From: Vicinamibacteraceae bacterium
Lineage (GTDB): Bacteria; Acidobacteriota; Thermoanaerobaculia; Multivoradales; Multivoraceae
Length of the DNA stretch: 64,000 nucleotides
Direction of reading: 5' to 3'
Assembly (NCBI GenBank): GCA_012270995.1
Contig: JAAXHG010000201.1
Coordinates: 57,682 to 121,681, forward strand
Shown: one piece after another, positions 52,383 through 60,704 of the stretch
How the letters are laid out: each line of letters starts with the position of its first letter
How positions within the stretch are numbered: position 1 is the first letter of the stretch
Program-made: the position numbers and the translations under genes
Notes under the pieces: generated by a model
Seen by the model: the letters and a program-made list of their open reading frames with translations, nothing else
What the model was told of the DNA's origin: nothing
Database searches by the model: none

Positions 52383-55277
52383 TCAGTTCTCCCCCGCTCC
52401 GGCCCCCGTCATCGCGCAGATGACCTTGATCCAGGGTTCCCGCTCGGTCGTCATCGTGTCCTGGACCCAATCGAGGTAGTCGTTGAAGATCCGGTCGATC
52501 TCGAGTCGGCCCTTCTCTCTGCGGGCCTGTTTGAAGGGTTCCGCCTGGGCGGACCGGTCCACGTCCCGCCTGAGCCGCTTCAGGCGGCGCGTCTTCAGCC
52601 GTTCGAGATCCCGGAGTTCCTGTTCCAGCTTTGCGTTGACGTCGTCCTCGAACCGCTTGCGACGCTCCACGAAGTGCGCGCGGGCGCGCTCGACCGCGAC
52701 CGGCAGGAGTTCCCCGAGACTCTCGACATCCGCCGGCAAACCGGGATTCGGGATCGCCCCTCGGTCCAGCCCCGTCCGTTCGAGCGGATCGTCGAACGGA
52801 ACCAGCGAATCGAGCGCGTCCCCGCGAAAGCGCACGCCGACCCACTCGTAAACGAGCGGATGGCTCTTGCGGTTGGGCACGAGACCCGACAGCACGAACA
52901 CGATCTCGTCTCGCTCCAGGCCCCCAAGGCCGGCCAGCACGGGCGCTTCGTGCCGGCCGAAGAGGGCCAGCATCCGGTCGTTCAACCACCCGACCACGGG
53001 GTTCAGCCGCCAGAGGTAGTGCAGGCGCGGCCAGGTCGTCTCGTTGCGGCGACTCTCGCCGATGGCCTCGTTCATGCGCTCGCGATCGGCCGTGAGTTCG
53101 AAGCGCCAGTTCTCCGGGACGATTTCGCGCGACAGGTAACCGAACCGGTGGCGCAGGTCGTCGGGTGCGTCGAGCGTCAAGGTCATCGAATCCCGGTTCG
53201 CCTCGAAGCGCAGGTCGTTGCCGCCGCCGGCTTGCCGCCGAAGACGATGCAGGGCCTCCTCGCAGTACCCCAGGTCGCCATCGAAGAGCGACTTCGGCGC
53301 CTCCGGGGCTTCGCCTGGCGCCGCGGACGCCTCCTCCGCGCCGCCCTTGCCGAGGAACAGGGCCAGCAGATCGTCGCCCGCGTTCGACCTCGGCTTCAGA
53401 CGCTCGTCGAAACGCCTCGCTTCCTCGCCGCTGGCTATCGCCCCGGCGGTGATCGCCTCCTCCTCTTCGATGTCATGGACGTTCATGAACGCGGAGGGGT
53501 CGCCGACGTTCCTGTACGCCTGTTCGTCCTTCTCCTGGAGCACCTCGAGGATGCGCATGTCGCCGCGGATCGTCTCGTTGGCGCTCCGGGCGACGAGGTA
53601 GACGATCCGGGGTTCGCGCTCCTGGCCGTAGCGGTCGATCCGGCCGTTCCGCTGCTGGAACACCATGAGCGACCACGGCATGTCGAAGTGGATCAGGCGG
53701 TGGCACTGGTAGTGCAGGTTGATGCCCTCGGACGCCACGTCCGAGCAGAGCAGCAGGCGCACCGGACGCTTCGCGGCGCCGAAGTCCTCCACCACCCGCT
53801 GCTGTTCGATATCGCTCATGCCGCCGTGGAGGATCTCGATCTGGTCGTCGCGGGGCTTCGGCGTCAGATCCCGCCGGAGGCGGTCGTGAAGCCAGTGCAG
53901 GGTCTCGATCCGCTCGGTAAAGACGACGAGACGGTCGGCCGGAGCCTTCGCTTTCCAGCGGAACGGCGCCCCTCCCTGGATTGCCGCGAGCAACGCCCGG
54001 TACTTGGCGTAGTCGTCCGGACCGATGCGGTTCAGAGCCGATCGCAGCTTCTCCAGCGAAGCGACCTCGGCCGCGATTCCCTCGTCCGGCTGGCTCTCCA
54101 GCTCTAGCCGGCGGCGCGCGATGCGGTGGTCGACGGTCTGGACGCAGGCTGCCGGACTGGAGAAGAGCGCCTTCTCCAGCGTCACGACGAAGAGGTCCCG
54201 ACGAGTCGAACCCGTACGGTTCGCCACCCGCACCGCCAGCAGGGCATCGTAGGCCGCCTCCTCGGCGGCGGATGCGTCGAAGGCCCGCCGATAAGCGGTC
54301 CGGTCCCGAAACGCCTCGCGGACCTCGTGCTGGATGTCCTTCTTGAAACGGCGAACGACGAGACCCTTGCCGCGAAAGTCCTCCGCGGTGTAGTCGTCCG
54401 GGTCCGCGATGGCCGTAGGGTCCAGCATGTTCACCAGGCTGGCGAAGCTCCTCGCCTTGCCGTCATGCGGAGTGGCCGAGAGCATGATCAACGTGTCGGA
54501 GCGCCGCGCGAGCAGCCGGGCCAGGTGGCTGCGCAGGGAGGCCGTGCCGCGGTCGGCCACGTTGTGCGCCTCGTCGATCACGATCACGTCCCACCAGGCC
54601 TCTTCCAGATAGGCGCGGTATTCCGAAGCCTGCTTCAACGTGTCGATGGAGATGATCGTCTTGTCGTAGTAGTGGAACGGGTTGTGGTTGGTCGGGATGC
54701 GCCGCCGCACCCGCTGGATTCCGATCGAGTCGAGGCGGACAAGCGGGATCGTGAAGCGGTTCCAGAACTCCTTCTGGAACTGCGTGAGCATGCTCTTGAG
54801 GACCAGCGCCAGAATGCGCCGGCCCCGCCCCCGCGCGATCAGCTCGCTGACCAGGATGCCGGCTTCCAGCGTCTTGCCGAGGCCCACGGCGTCGGCGATC
54901 AGGATGCGCTGACGTGGCCGGGCGAGGGCCTGGCGAGCCGGGTCGAGCTGGTACTGGACCAGGTCCATGGCGGCCTGATGGCCGACGCGGATGCGCTCGT
55001 CGTTGGGCACGGTCGCGCGCAGCTGGCTCTCCATATACAGGCGGCTGTCCACGAAGGAGGGCGAGGAATCCAGAGTCAATCGGGTCTCGGCCGGATCGAG
55101 AAACTCGATCTCCTCCAGGGAATCGAGGAAGACCGCCTCCTGCTCGCGGACAAGTTCCGAAACGCCGTCGCAGACGAGCTGGTACCCGCCTTGCGAGGCC
55201 ATGTCGACGCGGCGCACGACCCATTCCGCGTCGCGGACGAGGACGCGGCTGCCGGGGGCCGGAACGCGTGAGGTCAA
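52383..55277 (-). CDS. drmD: SNF2-like helicase DrmD of DISARM type
   Basis: 964 aa. After an N-terminal strand-rich part (GSRVLVRDAEWVVRR) come the SNF2 motifs: Walker A ADAVGLGKTLEAGIL near 130, SMLTQFQKEFWNRFTIPLVRLDS, IISIDTLKQ, motif II VIDEAHNVADRG near 234, SATPHDGKARSFASL, and motif VI QQRNGRIDRYGQ near 544. The combination with an adjacent giant adenine methylase is the class 1 DISARM pairing. Start is TTG 55277 as given by the track; no strong ribosome-binding site is visible, so a nearby start is possible. First gene of the minus-strand drmD-methylase operon and the right edge of the island. Confidence 0.87.
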   Translation of the reverse strand: MTSRVPAPGSRVLVRDAEWVVRRVDMASQGGYQLVCDGVSELVREQEAVFLDSLEEIEFLDPAETRLTLDSSPSFVDSRLYMESQLRATVPNDERIRVGHQAAMDLVQYQLDPARQALARPRQRILIADAVGLGKTLEAGILVSELIARGRGRRILALVLKSMLTQFQKEFWNRFTIPLVRLDSIGIQRVRRRIPTNHNPFHYYDKTIISIDTLKQASEYRAYLEEAWWDVIVIDEAHNVADRGTASLRSHLARLLARRSDTLIMLSATPHDGKARSFASLVNMLDPTAIADPDDYTAEDFRGKGLVVRRFKKDIQHEVREAFRDRTAYRRAFDASAAEEAAYDALLAVRVANRTGSTRRDLFVVTLEKALFSSPAACVQTVDHRIARRRLELESQPDEGIAAEVASLEKLRSALNRIGPDDYAKYRALLAAIQGGAPFRWKAKAPADRLVVFTERIETLHWLHDRLRRDLTPKPRDDQIEILHGGMSDIEQQRVVEDFGAAKRPVRLLLCSDVASEGINLHYQCHRLIHFDMPWSLMVFQQRNGRIDRYGQEREPRIVYLVARSANETIRGDMRILEVLQEKDEQAYRNVGDPSAFMNVHDIEEEEAITAGAIASGEEARRFDERLKPRSNAGDDLLALFLGKGGAEEASAAPGEAPEAPKSLFDGDLGYCEEALHRLRRQAGGGNDLRFEANRDSMTLTLDAPDDLRHRFGYLSREIVPENWRFELTADRERMNEAIGESRRNETTWPRLHYLWRLNPVVGWLNDRMLALFGRHEAPVLAGLGGLERDEIVFVLSGLVPNRKSHPLVYEWVGVRFRGDALDSLVPFDDPLERTGLDRGAIPNPGLPADVESLGELLPVAVERARAHFVERRKRFEDDVNAKLEQELRDLERLKTRRLKRLRRDVDRSAQAEPFKQARREKGRLEIDRIFNDYLDWVQDTMTTEREPWIKVICAMTGAGAGEN

Positions 55278-55508
55278 GGTGCCGAGGATTCTAGAAGCAA
55301 GGCGGGAGCGGCGAATCCGCCGCGCCGAGGGCCAGGAACCTGCCCGGCGATGAAGCCGAGCCGTCTTTACGGGTTGTTCACGAACCGTCGGCTACGCTCC
55401 GCGGGCGTGGAGCACCCAGCTGGCGCTCGTCGCGCCGCCTTTGAACCGGACGGCGCGCCTTCCGAGGCGCACCGGCCGGAACCTCGGATTGCACGGAGTT
55501 CCAGTCGA

Positions 55509-56396
55509 ATGAAGACAACGAAAACCGCCTTCGCCTCGTGCCTCCTGGCGCTTGCCGCCGCCGTGACTGCCGCCTGCGGCGGCGGCGGTTCTCGCAGCGT
55601 GATCCAGAACAAGGGCTCGGACACCCTGGTCAATGTCGCTCAGGCGTGGGCCGAGGAGTACGCCGCGGTGGCGCCCGGTATCGCGGTCGCGGTGACCGGC
55701 GGCGGGTCGGGCACCGGTATCGCGGCCATGATCAACGGCACGGTCGACATCGCGAACTCGAGCCGCAAGATGAAGGACTCCGAGCTCGACCTGGCGCGCG
55801 GCAACGGCGCCGAGCCGATCGAGTTCGTCGTCGGCTACGACGCCCTGGCGGTATACGTCCATCCCGACAACCCGCTGGACGAGGTGTCGCTGGAGCAGTT
55901 GGCCTCGCTGTACGGCGAAGGCGGCGAGATCGAGTCCTGGAGCCAGTTCGGCGTCGAGGTGCCGGGCTGCGGCAGCGACGAGATCGTCCGGGTCAGCCGC
56001 CAGAACAACTCCGGCACGTACGTCTACTTCCGCGAGGCGGTGCTGGGCGACAGGCGCGACTTCCGGCTCGGCTCGCGCGACATGCACGGCTCCAAGGACG
56101 TGGTCGACCTGGTCGAGAACACGCCCTGCGCCATCGGCTACAGCGGCCTCGCCTACGCGACGGACCACGTCAAGATGCCCTGCGTCAGGACGGGCGAGGG
56201 CGGCGACTGCGTGTCTCCTTCGGTCGAGACCGCGATCGACGGCTCCTATCCCATCGCGCGTCCGCTGTTCATGTACACCGCGGGCGAGCCCCAGGGCGCC
56301 ATTCGCGAGTACATCGGTTGGGTGCTGAGCGACGAGGGCCAGTGCATCATCTACGACAAGGGCTACGCGCCGCGCGGCGACGTGGACTGTTCCTGA
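55509..56396 (+). CDS. pstS: Phosphate ABC transporter substrate-binding lipoprotein PstS
   Basis: 295-aa periplasmic phosphate binder. Lipobox AAVTAAC at residues 17-23 precedes a Gly-rich linker. Ligand-loop motifs are NKGSDTLVN, GGGSGTGIAAMINGTVDIANSSRKM and SRQNNSGTYVYF. The mature protein is unusually Cys-rich for PstS (six or more, including CVRTGEGGDC), which suggests disulphides. ATG 55509 is chosen by the signal peptide; the track start is 160 bp earlier. The 231-bp gap before it contains no clear Pho box. Confidence 0.92.
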   Translation: MKTTKTAFASCLLALAAAVTAACGGGGSRSVIQNKGSDTLVNVAQAWAEEYAAVAPGIAVAVTGGGSGTGIAAMINGTVDIANSSRKMKDSELDLARGNGAEPIEFVVGYDALAVYVHPDNPLDEVSLEQLASLYGEGGEIESWSQFGVEVPGCGSDEIVRVSRQNNSGTYVYFREAVLGDRRDFRLGSRDMHGSKDVVDLVENTPCAIGYSGLAYATDHVKMPCVRTGEGGDCVSPSVETAIDGSYPIARPLFMYTAGEPQGAIREYIGWVLSDEGQCIIYDKGYAPRGDVDCS

Positions 56397-56449
56397 ACGG
56401 GAACGGCTCCCGGGAATGACGCGGCGTTCCACGTTCCCCGGCTGACGTC

Positions 56450-57403
56450 TTGCCTGAGTTGGCGCAGGCCGCGGACCGGCGGGATGCCGCGTGGTGGATC
56501 GACCGCATGGTCCAGATCCTGGTGCTGGCCGGCGGGCTGTCGGCGATCGTCTTCATCGCCGGGATCTTCGTGTTCATCACGCGGGAAGGCGCCGGCTTCG
56601 TCTTCGACCGTTTCGATTTCCGCGAGTTCTTCGGCTCGCCGCGCTGGACGCCGACCTCGAGCCACAACCCGACGTACGGCGCGCTCGCCCTGATCGCCGG
56701 CACGGCCTCGGTGACCGGACTCGCCATGGTCGTGTCCGTGCCGTTCTCGCTCGGGGCCGCGATCTACATCGGCGAGTTCGCGACCGGCCGGGTGCGCGAA
56801 ACGCTCAAGGTGCTCGTGGAGCTCCTGGCCGCGATTCCCTCGGTGGTCTGGGGGTTCATCGGGCTGTCCATCATGAATCCGCTGATCATCAGGGTCTTCG
56901 ACGTGCCGGTCGGTCTGAACGTGCTGAACGCCGGGGTCATCCTGGGACTGATGGCGGCCCCGATCATGACCACGATCGCCGAGGACGCCCTGAAGGCCGT
57001 CCCGGACACCTATCGCGAGGCCGCCGAAGCGATGGGGGCGACCCGCTGGCAGGTGACCTTCAGAGTGGTGCTTCCGGCCGCCCGCAACGGCCTGGTCGCG
57101 GCGACGCTGCTGGGCGTCGGCCGGGGCTTCGGTGAGACGATGGCGGTGCTGATGGCCAGCGGCCACTCGATCAACCTGCCGACGAGCCCCTTCGACTCGG
57201 TGCGGGCGCTGACGGCGACGATCGCCGCCGAGCTCGGCGAGACGGCCGCCGGTTCGGACCACTACGGGGCGCTTTTTGCTCTCGGCATCTTCCTGTTCCT
57301 GGTCACCTTCGCGATCAACTTCGCCGCCGACGTGTTCGTGCGGGGCGGCCAGCGCAAGCACCGCCGCCGCGGCCGCCGGCCGGCCGCGTCGGCGAATCCG
57401 TAG
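56450..57403 (+). CDS. pstC: Phosphate ABC transporter permease PstC
   Basis: 317-aa six-helix permease. The cytoplasmic coupling loop reads EAAEAMGATRWQVTFRVVLPAARNGL, and the family motifs FSLGAAIYIGEFA, IPSVVWGFIGLSIM and GRGFGETMAVLMASG are present. TTG 56450 is the likely start. It ends with a basic Arg/Ala-rich tail. Forms the channel with PstA. Confidence 0.94.
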   Translation: MPELAQAADRRDAAWWIDRMVQILVLAGGLSAIVFIAGIFVFITREGAGFVFDRFDFREFFGSPRWTPTSSHNPTYGALALIAGTASVTGLAMVVSVPFSLGAAIYIGEFATGRVRETLKVLVELLAAIPSVVWGFIGLSIMNPLIIRVFDVPVGLNVLNAGVILGLMAAPIMTTIAEDALKAVPDTYREAAEAMGATRWQVTFRVVLPAARNGLVAATLLGVGRGFGETMAVLMASGHSINLPTSPFDSVRALTATIAAELGETAAGSDHYGALFALGIFLFLVTFAINFAADVFVRGGQRKHRRRGRRPAASANP

Positions 57404-57412
57404 CGAGGCGCC

Positions 57413-58282
57413 ATGTTCGAAGCGACCGCAAGGAACCGCCGCAACCGGAAGGTCGAGGGTCTGCTCCGGCTTCTCTTCCTGTGGATGACCTGCATGCTCA
57501 TCCTGCCGGTCGCCCTCATCCTGGGGGTGCTCGTCGTGCGTGGAGGGCCGGCCATCTCGTGGGAGTTCCTGTTCACCCAGCCGCTCGACAACATGACCGC
57601 GGGCGGCATCCTGCCGGCCCTCGTGGGCACCGTGTGGCTGGTCGTCGTCGCCCTGATCGCCTCGGTGCCGGTCGGCGTGGCGGCCGCGCTCTACCTGAGC
57701 GAGTACGCGCCGGACAACCGGCTCACGCGGGCGATCAACCTGGCGATCATCAACCTGGCCGGCGTACCGTCGATTGTCCACGCGCTCTTCGGCCTCGGCG
57801 CTTTCGTCATCTTCTTCCGTTTCGGCACCAGCATCCTGGCGGCCAGCCTGACGCTGGCGGTCATGACGCTGCCGGTGGTCATCGTCGCCACCAGGGAGTC
57901 GCTCCAGACCGTGCCGCTCGCCTTCCGTGAGGCGTGCTGGAACATGGGCGCCACCCGCTGGCAGACGATCCGCAAGATCGTGCTGCCGAACGCGATCAGC
58001 GGCATCCTGACCGGCGTCATCCTGGAGGTGTCCCGCACGTCGGGTGAAACCGCCCCGATCATGTTCACCGGCGCTGCGTTCTTTCTTCCCTTCCTGCCGC
58101 AGGGAGTGCTCGACCAGACGATGGCGATGTCGCTGCACCTGTTCGTCATCTCGACCCAGGTGCCGGACGTGCCGGAGCACATGCCGTTCGGCGTCGCGCT
58201 GGTCCTGATCTCGATGGTGCTGGCGATGAACGGGCTGTCGATCGCCTTCCGCGTCTACCTGCGGGGCCGCAAGAAGTGGTGA
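57413..58282 (+). CDS. pstA: Phosphate ABC transporter permease PstA
   Basis: 289-aa partner of PstC with GVAAALYLSEYAPDNR, GVPSIVHALFGLGAFV, the coupling loop EACWNMGATRWQTIRKIVLPNA and EVSRTSGETAPIMFTGAAFF. It begins 9 bp after pstC and its stop overlaps the first pstB start as GTGA. Confidence 0.94.
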   Translation: MFEATARNRRNRKVEGLLRLLFLWMTCMLILPVALILGVLVVRGGPAISWEFLFTQPLDNMTAGGILPALVGTVWLVVVALIASVPVGVAAALYLSEYAPDNRLTRAINLAIINLAGVPSIVHALFGLGAFVIFFRFGTSILAASLTLAVMTLPVVIVATRESLQTVPLAFREACWNMGATRWQTIRKIVLPNAISGILTGVILEVSRTSGETAPIMFTGAAFFLPFLPQGVLDQTMAMSLHLFVISTQVPDVPEHMPFGVALVLISMVLAMNGLSIAFRVYLRGRKKW

Positions 58283-59064
58283 GCGTTCCGGTCCAGGCGA
58301 GCGAGGCAGCCGACTACGCGATCGAGGTCGAGGACCTGGCGATCCGCTACCACGGCAAGCCGGCGCTTTCCGATGTCACGCTCCAGGCGCCGAGGCACGA
58401 GATCTTCGGCATCATCGGTCCGGCGAACAGCGGCAAGACGTCCTTTCTGCGCGCCATCAACCGGATGGACCTGATGACGGCGGGCATGGAGGTGTCCGGC
58501 AGCGTGCGGGTCGAGGGGCGGGACGTTCGCGGTTGGCGCAATCCCTACGCGTTGCGGCGGCGAATCGGCGTCGTCTTTCCGCTGCCGGTGGGCCTGCCGC
58601 TCTCGATCTACGACAACGTCGCGCTGTCGTCGCTGCTGCGGGGCACGCGGAAGAAGGCCGAGCTGGACGTGATCGTCGAACGCTGCCTCCGCCGCGCGGC
58701 GCTCTGGGACGAGGTGAAGGACCGGCTCGATTCCCTGGGCAGCCTGCTCTCCGGCGGGCAGCAGCAGCGGCTGACGATCGCCCGCGCCCTGTCGCAGGAT
58801 CCGTCCATCCTGCTGCTCGACGAGTTCTCGATCGCGGTCGATCCGGTGACGACGATGCGGATCGAGGAGGTGCTTTCGGAGCTCAAATCCGAGATGACGA
58901 TCGTGCTGGTCACGAATCTCGTCCAGCAGGCGCGGCGGCTGGCTTCTCAGACCGCCTTCTTCCTGACCGGCGAGCTGGTCGAAGTGACCGAGACGGAAGC
59001 CATGTTCGAGGGCGGCGCCAAGGACCCGCGCACGACGGCCTACGTCGAGGGGAAGTTCGGATGA
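58279..59064 (+). CDS. pstB: PstB-like ATPase, first copy, with degenerate Q- and H-loops
   Basis: 261-aa ATPase. Walker A GPANSGKTS, signature LSGGQQQRLTIARAL and Walker B LLLDEFSIAVDP keep their key residues. The Q-loop normally reads FQRPNPFP but here is VVFPLPVGLPLS, so the Gln is gone, and the H-loop normally VTHNM is VTNLV, so the catalytic His is Asn. This copy should not support hydrolysis at its own Walker site but offers an intact signature motif to a partner. GTG 58279 overlaps pstA; it ends in ATGA with the second copy. Confidence 0.9.
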   Translation: MSVPVQASEAADYAIEVEDLAIRYHGKPALSDVTLQAPRHEIFGIIGPANSGKTSFLRAINRMDLMTAGMEVSGSVRVEGRDVRGWRNPYALRRRIGVVFPLPVGLPLSIYDNVALSSLLRGTRKKAELDVIVERCLRRAALWDEVKDRLDSLGSLLSGGQQQRLTIARALSQDPSILLLDEFSIAVDPVTTMRIEEVLSELKSEMTIVLVTNLVQQARRLASQTAFFLTGELVEVTETEAMFEGGAKDPRTTAYVEGKFG

Positions 59065-59873
59065 GCGCGGCGGAACCGATTCTCCCGGACATTGCCGCCG
59101 CCGACGCCTCGGCGGCGATCCTCGTCGAGAAGCTGAACCTCTGGTACGGCGACTTCCAGGCCCTGCTCGACGTGGACCTTCGAGTGCGGGCCGGCGCGAT
59201 CACCTCCCTGATCGGCCCTTCCGGCTGCGGCAAGACGACGCTGCTCCGGTCGGTCAACCGAATCAACGAGCGTCTCGGTTATGTCCGAACAACCGGCGGC
59301 ATCCGGCTCTGGGGACTCGACGTGCTCGATCCCATGGTCGAGCTGGCGCAGCTCCGCAAGCAAGTGGGCATGATCTTCCAGCGTCCCAACCCGCTGCCGC
59401 TGTCCGTGCGCGACAACGTCCTGTTCGGAACCCGCGTCCACCTTCCGGACGGGCGGCCGCCGAACAAGGCCGAGAGCGACCGGATCGTCGAGGAGGCCCT
59501 GCGTGAGGTGCTCCTCTGGGACGAACTGAAGGACTCGCTAGACCGCCGCGGCACCGAGCTCTCGCTCGAGCAGCAGCAGAAGCTGTGCATCGCCCGCCTG
59601 CTGCCGGTCAAGCCGAAACTCCTGCTGATGGACGAGCCCTGCTCGGCCCTCGATCCCGCCGGCACGGAAGCCGTCGAGGAGCTGATCTGGAAGCTCCGCG
59701 GTGACTACACGATCCTGATCGTCACCCACAACATGGCGCAGGCCCGCCGGGCCAGCGAGGAATGCGTGTTCATGCTGCTCGGCGAGATCATCGAGCACAG
59801 CGACACGGCCTCGATGTTCCTGAATCCGGCGAACAGCCAGACCGCGGCCTACGTCGAGGGGCGGTACGGCTGA
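59061..59873 (+). CDS. pstB: PstB-like ATPase, second copy, with degenerate signature motif
   Basis: 270-aa ATPase with full Walker A GPSGCGKTTLL, Q-loop IFQRPNPLPLS, Walker B LLMDEPCSALDP and H-loop VTHNMAQ. The ABC signature that normally reads LSGGQQQRLCIAR is LSLEQQQKLCIAR here. It is complementary to the first copy and probably forms a heterodimer with it. ATG 59061 overlaps the first copy's stop. No phoU gene follows. Confidence 0.92.
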   Translation: MSAAEPILPDIAAADASAAILVEKLNLWYGDFQALLDVDLRVRAGAITSLIGPSGCGKTTLLRSVNRINERLGYVRTTGGIRLWGLDVLDPMVELAQLRKQVGMIFQRPNPLPLSVRDNVLFGTRVHLPDGRPPNKAESDRIVEEALREVLLWDELKDSLDRRGTELSLEQQQKLCIARLLPVKPKLLLMDEPCSALDPAGTEAVEELIWKLRGDYTILIVTHNMAQARRASEECVFMLLGEIIEHSDTASMFLNPANSQTAAYVEGRYG

Positions 59874-59932
59874 AGACGCTCCGATTCGGCGCCGTTGGTG
59901 GGACGAACCGCAGCGCCGACCTCCTCCGCGCT

Positions 59933-60487
59933 TCAGTTCCGCAGCCGCCGCCGTCGCCGCCGGTCGCCGAACCCTGAAGAGCCGCCGGCGCGTTCCCGGA
60001 TCCGCTGGCGCATCGCTTCCCGGTTCTCTTCCTGCATCTTCTTGAACTCCTTGAACTGCTCCTTGGTCAGGACGTTCTTGAGTTCCTTCCGGGTCTCCTT
60101 CCTCAAGGCTTCGAGATCGTCTCCCAGCGCTCGAAGCTGTTGCAGGTCCTGCCGGTTTCCCGCTCCGCGCCGGCCGGCGCCTCCGCGCCTCCGCGCGTCG
60201 CCGTCGCCACGCGATGCGCCGCCATCGCGCAGGTCGATGCCGTGCTTCTCCAGCACCGCCATCTGCTTTTCCGTGCTGGCGCGGAAGATCGGTCGAACCT
60301 GCTCGACCTGTTCGTCCGTGAGCTTCAGTCGCGCCTTCGCTTCCTCCAGGCGCTCCTGGAGCTGCGCGAGTTGCTCGCCGCCCGGCTCTTGGGCGGCGCC
60401 GGCATCGGCCGAAGCCGCGAACAGAACCAGCGCGAAGGCGCTCGCCGCAAGCGCGCGGGCCCCGCGGGTATCTTGAGATCGGGTCAT
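59933..60487 (-). CDS. Spy/CpxP-like periplasmic LTXXQ-repeat protein
   Basis: 184 aa. The signal peptide ends around ADAGAAQ. Two LTXXQ motifs (LTDEQVEQV and LTKEQFKEF) lie in long helices, the hallmark of the Spy/CpxP chaperone-like family, with a Gly/Arg-rich linker between them and an Arg-rich tail. Spy relatives bind unfolded proteins under envelope stress; some LTXXQ proteins act in metal resistance. Convergent with the pst operon and divergent from the copper-monooxygenase gene. Confidence 0.8.
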   Translation of the reverse strand: MTRSQDTRGARALAASAFALVLFAASADAGAAQEPGGEQLAQLQERLEEAKARLKLTDEQVEQVRPIFRASTEKQMAVLEKHGIDLRDGGASRGDGDARRRGGAGRRGAGNRQDLQQLRALGDDLEALRKETRKELKNVLTKEQFKEFKKMQEENREAMRQRIRERAGGSSGFGDRRRRRRLRN

Positions 60488-60704
60488 GGGGTTGCTCCCT
60501 TTGATGGTCGTGCTATTGGCGCGGGGCCGTCGGTCCCGGGCGGAGGGAGCCTACTACGCCATGGCGCCTCCGGAGCGATGGTCGGCCGTTCCATTCCGAG
60601 AGACGGAGCCCATCGGTAGAGTTGCGGTCGCGCGCCGCGCCGGGGACCAACTCGCGACCGGGAGAAACGGCCCGCGCCGCGGTGGAATCCCAAGAGAGGC
60701 AGTC

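Noticed and set aside
31344-55277. BREX or Dpd system
   Set aside because: No PglZ, BrxL or BrxC for BREX and no DpdA transglycosylase-like protein for Dpd; the helicase-methylase set fits DISARM better.
31344-55277. Prophage or transposon as carrier of the island
   Set aside because: No integrase, transposase, capsid, terminase or terminal inverted repeats were seen; transfer remains possible but is not shown.
55278-55508. Pho box upstream of pstS
   Set aside because: No pair of CTGTCAT-like repeats with proper spacing was found in the gap; only a short imperfect hairpin is visible.
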